In this document: in pieces, positions 7,099 to 13,559 of the stretch
How the letters are laid out: each line of letters begins with the position of its first letter
Position numbering within the stretch: position 1 is the stretch's first letter
Origin: Thermocoleostomius sinensis A174
GTDB lineage: Bacteria; Cyanobacteriota; Cyanobacteriia; Elainellales; Elainellaceae
Length of the DNA: 64,000 nt
Assembly (NCBI RefSeq): GCF_026802175.1
Contig: NZ_CP113797.1
Location: forward strand, 3,573,026 to 3,637,025
Direction: 5' to 3'
Translations under genes and position numbers: made by a program
The notes under the pieces: model-generated
What the model was told of the DNA's origin: nothing
Databases searched by the model: none
What the model saw: only the letters and a program-made list of their open reading frames with translations

Positions 7099-7971
7099 GT
7101 GCTAAACAGGCAAAAAGCTCTACTGATGATACTTCAGCAAGTTGGAGGTACAGCCTCTAGCGTGCAAATGATGAAGTGGGCTTTTTTGTTGTCTTGTGAA
7201 ACTCCATCTCATGGAGGCAAGACATTTTATCAATTTATTCCATATCGATACGGTCCCTACTCTTTTACTCTCAATCAGGAAACTGATTCACTCATTCGCA
7301 ATGGTTTTTTAGAAAAAGGGACTGACAATCGTTGGAAACTTACCCCTTTAGGAAAAGGTCTCGATTTAAAGTTGCCTAGTGATGTTAGTAAAGATATTTG
7401 TCAAATTATTGCAACCTACGGAAAGTTGTCTGGACAGAAGTTAATAAATTTAGTTTATGATAAATACTCTTGGTTCACAATCAATAGTGAACTTTCCGGT
7501 AGAAGAAAAGAACAACGTCCAGTCGCAAAGAAATATATTTATACTGCTGGCTATGAAGGGAAAACTGTTGATGAGTTTCTGAATCTCCTTATGGAGTCTG
7601 GTATATCTCGGTTAATTGATGTGCGATACAATCCTATCTCGCGTCGGTATGGTTTCCATAAGAGTACTCTATCTCGTTTATGTAGTTCCCTTAATATAGA
7701 CTATCAACACTTTCCTGGCTTAGGAATACCGGGTTCAGAACGTGAATGCATAGGTTCCGAGAATCAATATATAACGTTGTTTGAGAATTACCGTTTGAAC
7801 CTTTCTTCCCATGAAAAGGATCTAGCTAATGTAATTGGCTTTTTGCAATCGGAACCCAGCGTCTTAGTTTGTATGGAAGCTAATCCAAATTGCTGTCATC
7901 GCAATGTTTTAGCTCAACATTTAGCAACTTTAATTGATATGCCAATTAAACACTTGGGATATTCAACATGA
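7099..7971 (+). CDS. Panacea-like winged-helix domain fused to DUF488
   Basis: 290 residues. Residues 1-95 resemble the Panacea/DUF4065 (SocA-like) domain: paired helices QKALLMILQQVGG and MMKWAFLL, then FYQFIPYRYGPYSFTL and a GLE/GFLEK turn. Residues about 148-290 are a DUF488 domain: IYTAGYEGKTVDEFLNLL, LIDVRYNPISRRYGF and the terminal CMEANPNCCHRNVLA with the conserved Cys-His-Arg. The DUF488 function is not established. Panacea domains are known as antitoxin partners of diverse toxins. The GTG start at 7099 is the first in frame; ATG 7126 is possible. Its stop overlaps the next start (ATGA). It lies in a cassette between attC C and D but points against the array. Confidence 0.7.
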   Translation: MLNRQKALLMILQQVGGTASSVQMMKWAFLLSCETPSHGGKTFYQFIPYRYGPYSFTLNQETDSLIRNGFLEKGTDNRWKLTPLGKGLDLKLPSDVSKDICQIIATYGKLSGQKLINLVYDKYSWFTINSELSGRRKEQRPVAKKYIYTAGYEGKTVDEFLNLLMESGISRLIDVRYNPISRRYGFHKSTLSRLCSSLNIDYQHFPGLGIPGSERECIGSENQYITLFENYRLNLSSHEKDLANVIGFLQSEPSVLVCMEANPNCCHRNVLAQHLATLIDMPIKHLGYST

Positions 7972-8786
7972 GTAACCAAGCAATCAGAACCAAGGTTCTT
8001 ATAACTGTAATGACCTACCCACATCCATCTAGGGGCTATCAAGAACTTGTTTGTACGGCTGGTGTGACTGAGCAGGGTGAATGGGTACGACTTTATCCAG
8101 TAGACTACCGTTACCGACCTAGAAATCAACAATTTCGTAAATATCAGTGGATAGAAGTTGATCTATTCCCGCATGGAGCCGGTAATGATCGGAGGAAAGA
8201 AAGCAGGAAACCGATTTTAGATACGCTTCGCGTTTTAGGAGAACCGCTCTCCACGAAAAATGGATGGCGAGAGCGTCGTCAAATTATTGATCAAATTCCA
8301 ATTTACACGGTAAAGCAGCTACGAGAACTACATGAGTCTGAGCATGTATCACTCGGCATTGTGCAGCCTACAAGAGTAATTGATTTAAAGATTGAACCCT
8401 CTGACCCTGAATGGAAACCAGAATGGCAAGCTTTATTTGACCAATTGACCCTTTTTGGGCCTGTTCAAAAGCCTCTTCGGAAAATACCATACAAGTTCAC
8501 CTATGTTTTTGAATGTGCTGACAGCCACAGACCTCACAATGCCATGATTGAGGACTGGGAGCTAGGAGTGCTTTGGCTGAATGAAGTGGCTCGTTTGGGC
8601 GATGAAGAGCAAGCAGCTTTGAGCGTTCGCCGCAAGTTCCTAGACGAGCTATGTAACGAGAGCAAAGATACTCGTTTCTTTATGGGTACAGTATTTCCGT
8701 ACAATACATGGGTTGTACTTGGTGTTTTTTGGCCGCCTAAACCAAAAAACTCGCAACCAGAAGTAGTACAAGGAACTTTATTTTGA
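7968..8786 (+). CDS. protein of unknown function paired with the DUF488 gene
   Basis: 272 residues, translationally coupled to the upstream gene by a 4-base overlap. No named family is recognised. Visible features are an N-terminal VLITVMTYPHPSRGYQELVCTAG strand-rich segment (positions 9-31), GEWVRLYPVDYRYR, a KYQWIEVDLFP segment, a Lys/Arg-rich middle, YKFTYVFECADSHRPHNAMIEDWELG around residues 168-193 (conserved-looking Cys, Asp and His), and a C-terminal LGVFWPPKPK before the polar tail. There is no signal peptide or transmembrane helix, so it is cytoplasmic. Tight coupling to a Panacea-like gene in an integron cassette suggests a toxin-antitoxin or phage-defence pair; that is inference. 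Confidence 0.6.
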   Translation: MSNQAIRTKVLITVMTYPHPSRGYQELVCTAGVTEQGEWVRLYPVDYRYRPRNQQFRKYQWIEVDLFPHGAGNDRRKESRKPILDTLRVLGEPLSTKNGWRERRQIIDQIPIYTVKQLRELHESEHVSLGIVQPTRVIDLKIEPSDPEWKPEWQALFDQLTLFGPVQKPLRKIPYKFTYVFECADSHRPHNAMIEDWELGVLWLNEVARLGDEEQAALSVRRKFLDELCNESKDTRFFMGTVFPYNTWVVLGVFWPPKPKNSQPEVVQGTLF

Positions 8787-8866
8787 GGTATCGAAAAAAC
8801 GGATCTGCTCCAAACTTTCAACGCCGCACCAGTATTCTCAAAGTATTGTCTCAACTGAGATCTGAA

Positions 8867-8875
8867 GCAGCCCAA
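8867..8875. other. attC site D, outer R-box left of IS110 element 2
   Basis: GCAGCCCAA is followed directly by the insertion sequence. It is the complement of the first nine bases of GTTGGGCTGC at 6921-6930, the R'' of attC C, as the cassette rule demands. Joining it to 10443 gives GCAGCCCAA|CAATCACCC, which restores a full R-box (GCCCAAC) and the 3-base spacer to the stem. Confidence 0.78.
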
Positions 8876-8943
8876 AGAATCTATGTAAGTCGTGGGAAAG
8901 TAGAAGAAACCACTAAACCACCTTCCCACACCCGGAGGATAGC

Positions 8944-10005
8944 ATGAAGATTCTGGCAATTGACGTGGGTAAATACAATTCCGTTGCCTGCCTATTCGAT
9001 ACCACCACTAACCGGAGTGAGTTCGAGACGATCGCCACCCAACGGTGGGCATTCGAGCAGCTTCTGAATCAAACCAAGCCTGACCAAATGGTAATCGAGA
9101 CCAGTTCAATTACAGGCTGGGTACATGACTATTGCCGAAGCTTGGGGTATCAGGTTTTAGTTGCCAATCCCAATCCCGAAGCGTGGCAATGGAAAAACGT
9201 CAAACGCAAAACCGATAAAGATGATGCCCTCAAACTGGCGAAACTGACCGCCCTTGAGCAAATATCAGTCGTTCACATTCCGGTAGCAGAACGTCGTCAG
9301 CATCGCTTAGGCGTAAAGTACCGTAAGACTCTAGTCAATCGCATCAATCGCATTCAGAACCATATTCGCGCTTTATTTGACCATCAGGGCATCAGCATTC
9401 CCAGTGGACATCAAGCCTGGACTGCCGCAGGCATTGAAACCTTGAGCCAATACCGTAAACCTCTGGCAGAGTGTCAACTAGAGGAATTCTGGCGAGGTGA
9501 ACTTGATCTGGAGTTACAGAGCCTGGAGTCCCTCTGGCAACAATTGCAACAAGTAGATGAGCAGCTTGAAAAAGTGGCTCAGCAAGATGAACAGGTTCAA
9601 CTGCTGCAAACTATTCCAGGGGTAGGACGTAGAACCGCTGAGGTGATTGTTGCAGCATTAGATAATCCCCACCGCTTCAAAAATGCCCGTCAGGTATCTG
9701 CCGATGCAGGACTGGTTCCAGACCAAAGGCAATCAGGACAAACCAATCGACTGGGCAGAATTACCGGTCGAGGTTCTCGCATTCTCCGCAGTGCATTAGT
9801 TGAGGTGGCATGGGTGATGTTACGTTACAACCCGTGGGCAGAGAGTGTTTATCAACGAATTTGTGGGGGACAGAAAACGCGCAAGAAAATTGCCATTATT
9901 GCAGTGGCACGTAAACTGTTAGTGCGGTGCTGGGCGATGTTGAGGCACAAACAGCCCTGGCAGGATAGCACTACTTCATTCAGTGCCTCGATATCATCTA
10001 GCTGA
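8944..10005 (+). CDS. IS110-family transposase (IS1111-like)
   Basis: 353 residues, with a well-placed ribosome site (CCGGAGGAT) before ATG 8944. The N-terminal DEDD domain is ILAIDVGKYNSVACLFD, MVIETSSITGW and KTDKDDALKLAKL. A coiled-coil linker spans about residues 175-215. The C-terminal Transposase_20 domain has LLQTIPGVGRRTAEVIVAAL and RQSGQTNRLGRITGRGS, with the probable catalytic Ser in the first part. Length and motifs are intact. It differs widely from the transposase at 4587-5843 in the N-terminal motifs and in where the non-coding RNA region lies, so the two elements arrived independently. Confidence 0.92.
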   Translation: MKILAIDVGKYNSVACLFDTTTNRSEFETIATQRWAFEQLLNQTKPDQMVIETSSITGWVHDYCRSLGYQVLVANPNPEAWQWKNVKRKTDKDDALKLAKLTALEQISVVHIPVAERRQHRLGVKYRKTLVNRINRIQNHIRALFDHQGISIPSGHQAWTAAGIETLSQYRKPLAECQLEEFWRGELDLELQSLESLWQQLQQVDEQLEKVAQQDEQVQLLQTIPGVGRRTAEVIVAALDNPHRFKNARQVSADAGLVPDQRQSGQTNRLGRITGRGSRILRSALVEVAWVMLRYNPWAESVYQRICGGQKTRKKIAIIAVARKLLVRCWAMLRHKQPWQDSTTSFSASISSS

Positions 10006-10016
10006 GCCTTGAGTGG

Positions 10017-10197
10017 CTTGATCTTGAACCTGGGAGCTAACACGAAACACTGTTGATCTAATGAATGAGACAAGCTCCATGATGAGATGAAATGAATCAG
10101 TGAGTTGACTTGAAATGCGGTCAGATAAGTTTGTCTTGCTTGATCTTGAAGCTGGGAACTAACACGAAACACTGTTGATCTAACGAATAAGACAAGC
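10017..10197. repeat. two 59-bp direct repeats in the 3' non-coding tail of IS110 element 2
   Basis: Copies at 10017-10075 and 10139-10197 differ at 4 of 59 positions; the period is 122 bases. Each starts CTTGATCTTG and ends GACAAGC, so the ends can pair (CTTG with CAAG) and close a stem. Each holds GCTAACAC or ACTAACAC plus GATCTAA, sequences like the attC R-box RYYYAAC. IS1111-type elements are known to encode their guide RNA in this region, so this may be a duplicated guide-RNA gene. The rest of the tail, to 10442, shows nothing clear. Confidence 0.7.
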
Positions 10198-10442
10198 AAC
10201 TTTGTAGAGATAATTGAGACAATGCTCAGGTTGCCATTTTAGCAATAGAAAGCTACCTGCATTGACACCTCGGATAGTCGTTTAGAACTCAATCCGTCGC
10301 ATTTTTAGAAGGCTTCCATAAAAGCTAACCCTCCCTCATCCAGTGGCTTGGATGATTGATATCGTTCGGCTAAATTACCGAATTATCTCACGTACAAATA
10401 CCCAAACCCGCTTGACACTCCCCACGGCTTCATAGTCGTTCC

Positions 10443-10518
10443 CAATCACCCGCCGCAGATAACCTCTCGCTTTCCTCGACTACTGTCGTTCGGTCGGTGT
10501 GCAGCGGGATTGTTAGCC
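10443..10518. other. attC-type site D, right part
   Basis: AATCACCCGCCGCA on the left arm pairs with TGTGCAGCGGGATT on the right arm with bulged bases, ending in GTTAGCC (10512-10518). The left R-box lies beyond the IS110 element at 8867-8875. The cassette to the right starts (minus strand) with GTTAGCCCGC at 10960, which matches the complement of this R'' over 7 bases. Confidence 0.75.
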
Positions 10519-10953
10519 AGTGTGGTTCGGCGATCGCCCCCACCCAAATCTCTCGAAACCTCTCACTCTTGGCCATCGCTATCCTTGTACTCAACCTTTC
10601 ACTCTCGTCGAAAAATGTTTCGGGACTTTTAATGTTTGCGGAAAATTGAGATGAACTCAGCCTTTCGGATGGAGCGATCGCACACCTACCGACAGTGTTG
10701 AGACTGCGGTTCGGAAAGCCAAGACTCTTCGGCGATCGCCCCCCAACACCTTTCGGGACGCTCAACGCTCACCCATAACGTTGATCAACTTAACCTCTGA
10801 CTGACCTTGTTAATGCGGTGGGACGTATCACTTTGGACGTTGATTTTGATACACCGGATGCTGAAATTTGGGGGCGATCGCACTCCCACCAACATCGCTC
10901 AAACCACTCAAGCTTCAGCCTCGACTCGACTCAAAAACCTGGTTGCGAAAGCG
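10519..10953. other. cassette between attC D and E with no recognisable gene
   Basis: About 430 bases. A minus-strand open frame (10765 to 10430, TTG start) has no ribosome site, an odd Ser/Arg/Glu-rich sequence and runs through the attC stem; it is not believed. Three HIP1 sites (GCGATCGC) and several short repeats like CCTTTCGG and CTCTCG are present. It could be a promoter, RNA or decayed cassette. Confidence 0.45.
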
Positions 10954-11040
10954 GGCTAACGTTCCGGCTGAGCGGCTGCAAGTAACCTTTGCAACACCAC
11001 CAAGATCTTACAACAGTCCGCTCCAGACGGATTGTTAGAC
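10954..11040. other. attC-type site E
   Basis: R-boxes are GGCTAAC (10954-10960) and GTTAGAC (11034-11040). The arm TTCCGGCTGAGCGGCTG pairs with CAGTCCGCTCCAGACGGA with single bulges, a very good attC stem. GTTAGACAGC (11034-11043) is the perfect complement of GCTGTCTAAC at 12156-12165, which sets the ends of the first cassette at about 10960 and 12164 (1.2 kb). Confidence 0.9.
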
Positions 11041-11123
11041 AGCGCCACCTGCCGACCTGGAGTAAACAATCTGAACTACTTGGACTACAATACGACAAAA
11101 CAGAATTGCCTTTATTACTGCCT

Positions 11124-12074
11124 TCAAGCCCTGTAATACTTGCTGCTAAACCCTACAGATAGCGGTGCCCCCTCATACTGGCGAGATACACCAATCTTTA
11201 ATCTTCTCTTATGGTCATAGTAGGTGTGAAAGTGTGTCTGCTTATGGGCTAGTTCCAACTCGGCTGGGTTAATACTAAGTACTCCTAAAATTGCCGCAGA
11301 ATCAAACGGGCGGCTCTGACTCCAAGGTGCAGTCTTTTTTAGTTCAATATCTACATAATTCACAAAATTTCCTTCTGCCTCTAACAGCATATGGGCTTGA
11401 TCAGACTCAACGATGATATTGCCAACTTGATTGGGTTGACCACCAACGGTGCTTGCCGCATCTGCAATAGACATTCCCATATACTGAAAAGGACGATGAA
11501 AGGGTGTTCTCAGAACGTATAATCCGTAGTCAGTAGCCCTATCTATGGCATCTCCAAGTGTTAACGTTCCGAGATAATCGCCATTCCGAGGAGTAGCTGA
11601 TGCATGTGAATTAACTATCGAGACTAATTGAGTGGGCAAATCATTTATATCTTGCTCGAAGCAATTCTGAACAGGAACTGGAATTGATACTGTGTTCTGC
11701 TCTTGCCAACTTTTATTGAGTGAACCGAGAAAGTCTTGAGGAAAAGACCAGTAAAATAAACCGTTTTTGCCATCAACAACAATTAGGAATGTTGGATTTG
11801 GTTGAAGGAGCCAGTAATTGAGAGTCGTGACTTTGATGGGAATTGTGATTGAATCACCTTCTACTTTGGCTTCTTCTTTCCCTTTACATTGAATATTAAA
11901 CAATTTTCCAGTTGGGTGTTCTCCCCGCATGATTTCACAGATGAAGTCGATCCCGAAGTCTCTCTCTTGAGGGACAGGAATAACGTTGCAAAACTCGACA
12001 AAAACAGAACTGAGGAGATCAGCAGCACTCACCCCAATCTTTTGCGATTTAGAACGTTTGGGTAACTCGGTCAT
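11124..12074 (-). CDS. DUF4365-domain protein, nuclease-like (first integron cassette)
   Basis: 316 residues. Residues about 10-150 are a DUF4365 domain: KIGVSAADLLSSVF, VPQERDFGIDFICEI, LFNIQCKGKEE and FLIVVDGKNGLFYWSF. The D...Q-x-K pattern (DFGIDF, IQCKG) is that of PD-(D/E)XK nucleases. DUF4365 proteins are often found near restriction and phage-defence genes; a defence role is inferred. The C-terminal half is unrecognised. The gene reads away from the integrase pseudogene and ends 84 bases before attC E, exactly as a first cassette should. No strong ribosome site precedes ATG 12074. Confidence 0.75.
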   Translation of the reverse strand: MTELPKRSKSQKIGVSAADLLSSVFVEFCNVIPVPQERDFGIDFICEIMRGEHPTGKLFNIQCKGKEEAKVEGDSITIPIKVTTLNYWLLQPNPTFLIVVDGKNGLFYWSFPQDFLGSLNKSWQEQNTVSIPVPVQNCFEQDINDLPTQLVSIVNSHASATPRNGDYLGTLTLGDAIDRATDYGLYVLRTPFHRPFQYMGMSIADAASTVGGQPNQVGNIIVESDQAHMLLEAEGNFVNYVDIELKKTAPWSQSRPFDSAAILGVLSINPAELELAHKQTHFHTYYDHKRRLKIGVSRQYEGAPLSVGFSSKYYRA

Positions 12075-12155
12075 GACGGTACTACGGATTTTCTCAATCT
12101 TAACCCAACAGCTATTTAGAGAAGGAAATAGACATAAGCAGGAGGATTAATTTTA

Positions 12156-12205
12156 GCTGTCTAACTACTGTTTATGCTGACTCCCCTGCCTAAATTCCGC
12201 CTAAC
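12156..12205. other. candidate attI / first cassette boundary
   Basis: GCTGTCTAAC (12156-12165) marks the start of the first cassette (on the minus strand, G^TTAGACAGC). A second R-box in the same orientation, GCCTAAC (12199-12205; minus strand G^TTAGGC), lies 40 bases nearer the integrase. The pair sits between the cassette array and the 5' end of intI, where attI is expected. The attI direct-binding sites are not conserved enough to define its limits. Confidence 0.55.
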
Positions 12206-12263
12206 ACCCTGTAGCAAGGTAGTTAACCAGAATCAAAGTTGCATATCACCTCCTCTGGGGGTA

Positions 12264-12420
12264 GTTATACCGAATACTATCCGCATAACTGCCCAAATCG
12301 GAATGTTATACAGAACTTTATCAGGCTATTTACTCAAATTCTGGGGTTATGCCGAATGGGATGGTGATAATTACCCTGATAGAGGTGTTTATCTGGATCT
12401 TGTTCTGCATAATACGCCCA
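12264..12420. repeat. 41-bp-spaced GTTAT motifs between attI and intI
   Basis: GTTATACCGAA (12264), GTTATACAGAA (12305) and GTTATGCCGAA (12346) are spaced exactly 41 bases apart. Inverted relatives GCATAACTGCCCA (12283) and GCATAATACGCCCA (12407) lie among them. The pattern resembles repeated binding sites of a tyrosine recombinase or the end of another element inserted before intI. Open frames across it are not credible. The remaining bases to 12525 show nothing else. Confidence 0.5.
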
Positions 12421-12525
12421 TTGAAGGGGATATGCCGATCGCTTCAGCAAATCTTCATGGTCAGTAGGCAGGCAAGAGATGTAGCATTTAGCACACAAGT
12501 GCTACTGTCATCTACCCGCCTCGCG

Positions 12526-12884
12526 ATGGCATCCCGACCCAGAAAGCTGCTTGACCAAGTTTGCGATACGATTCGTCTGAAACATTATTCCTATCGAACC
12601 GAGCAAAGTTATGTTGGCTGGATTCGCAGGTACAGTCTCTTCCATATCTGCATGAAAGTGGGGTACAGAAAACGCTAAAGCAAGCGGTTCGTGTAGCGGG
12701 CATTGCGAAGCGAGTTGGGTGCCATACCTTTCGCCATAGTTTTGCCACCCACTTGCTGGAAGATGGCTACGACATCCGCACGGTACAAGAGTTGCTGGGG
12801 CACAAAGATGTGAAGACCACGATGATTTATACCCACGTGTTGAATCGAGGTGGCAGGGGTGTTTGCAGTCCCCTGGATGCGTGA
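12526..12884 (+). pseudogene. intI: integron integrase IntI, internally deleted and frameshifted
   Basis: The 5' part encodes [29 protein letters not shown] and [11 protein letters not shown], the typical IntI N-terminus. Near 12640 it jumps to another frame with [55 protein letters not shown] and [17 protein letters not shown], the typical IntI C-terminus. The C-part keeps the tyrosine-recombinase H-x-x-R, the second His and the Tyr nucleophile, but the first Arg and the IntI-specific insert are lost. About 200 of the usual ~320-340 residues are missing. It cannot act alone. Its direction, opposite to the first cassette gene, is that of a normal integron. Confidence 0.9.
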
Positions 12885-13235
12885 AACTCGATCGCCCCCT
12901 CCTTGCCCTCATCAAAACTTTCTGACAAAAAATGGCTCGATACGCTTGTGCAGACCGATCGAGTTGGTTTATGCTATGGCGATGCTGGTTCTTTCGCAGG
13001 ACGAGAGGAACGGCTGAACGGCTCAAGGTACTGGCGCTGATTAGGGAAGTTTGGCCGCAACCCTAACCAGCTAACCTAACTTCCTGTCGCAAGCAGGAGG
13101 CTAGGCTGTGTTGATTGTAGACCAGGTGTCTGCGATCGGCACACCTTGCTGATGCATGGTTGGGTGACCCCCATGCCTTGGGCCGTTCTTAACCCAATAG
13201 AAAACATCAGCAAGGAAACGAAGAGGAATACCACC
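12885..13235. other. region with a possible gene relic
   Basis: On the plus strand near 12970-13065, two frames read LCYGDAGSFAGR and then ERLKVLALIREVWPQP before a stop. This looks like the eroded 3' end of a gene I cannot name. A short hairpin TCCTG...CAGGA lies at 13081-13100. No intact gene is visible. Confidence 0.35.
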
Positions 13236-13436
13236 ATGACTGGAGAATGGAATAGTGAATTGCCCGTTCAGGAGACTGAGCGAGCACAGGTTTGGATTAT
13301 CGGTAATCGTGAGCAGGTGACACATTTGATGAATGAGTTTTATGTCAAGCGGATTGCCACCGACCGGGTGCAGTTTACGCCGATCGTTCCGGCTCCGTTT
13401 GCCACAGGCAAGTACATGACGGTGTTGGTGCGGTAG
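13236..13436 (+). CDS. small conserved-looking hypothetical protein
   Basis: 66 residues starting MTGEWNSELPVQETERAQVW. ATG 13236 is chosen because GAGGAA lies 9 bases upstream; the open frame extends further but without a ribosome site. The sequence has a strand-helix-strand look (AQVWIIGNREQVTHLMNEF then FTPIVPAPFATGKYMTVLVR) and no signal or membrane segment. I do not recognise the family. It lies alone between the integron and the sensor kinase operon. Confidence 0.6.
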   Translation: MTGEWNSELPVQETERAQVWIIGNREQVTHLMNEFYVKRIATDRVQFTPIVPAPFATGKYMTVLVR

Positions 13437-13559
13437 GGGTTGGAAGATAGGGGGATGAGGGCGGTTCGGAAGGCAAGATTCAATGTTGCCAAGCTTGCAA
13501 AGCTAATATTTCTATCTATTCGGTTCGCTATATTCGATGCGCTAACCTCTTTGGCAAAC

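Larger units (their letters stand above)
8876..10442 (+). mobile_element. IS110/IS1111-type insertion sequence 2, inserted in attC site D
   Basis: The element is delimited by the interrupted attC: GCAGCCCAA on the left and CAATCACCC on the right. It is about 1.57 kb, with 68 bases before the transposase gene and a long 437-base non-coding tail after it, the arrangement seen in the IS1111 subgroup. The tail carries two 59-base direct repeats. The insertion is exactly at the G^TT recombination point of the attC R-box on the minus strand. CCCAA occurs at both borders (8871-8875, 10441-10445), so the ends could shift by a few bases. Confidence 0.8.

Noticed and set aside
10430-10765. 111-codon minus-strand frame in the gene-less cassette
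   Set aside because: TTG start, no ribosome site, Ser/Arg/Glu-rich composition and runs through the attC stem and into the IS element.
12174-12467. 97-codon plus-strand frame before intI
   Set aside because: It runs across the GTTAT repeats and shows no protein-like conservation pattern.
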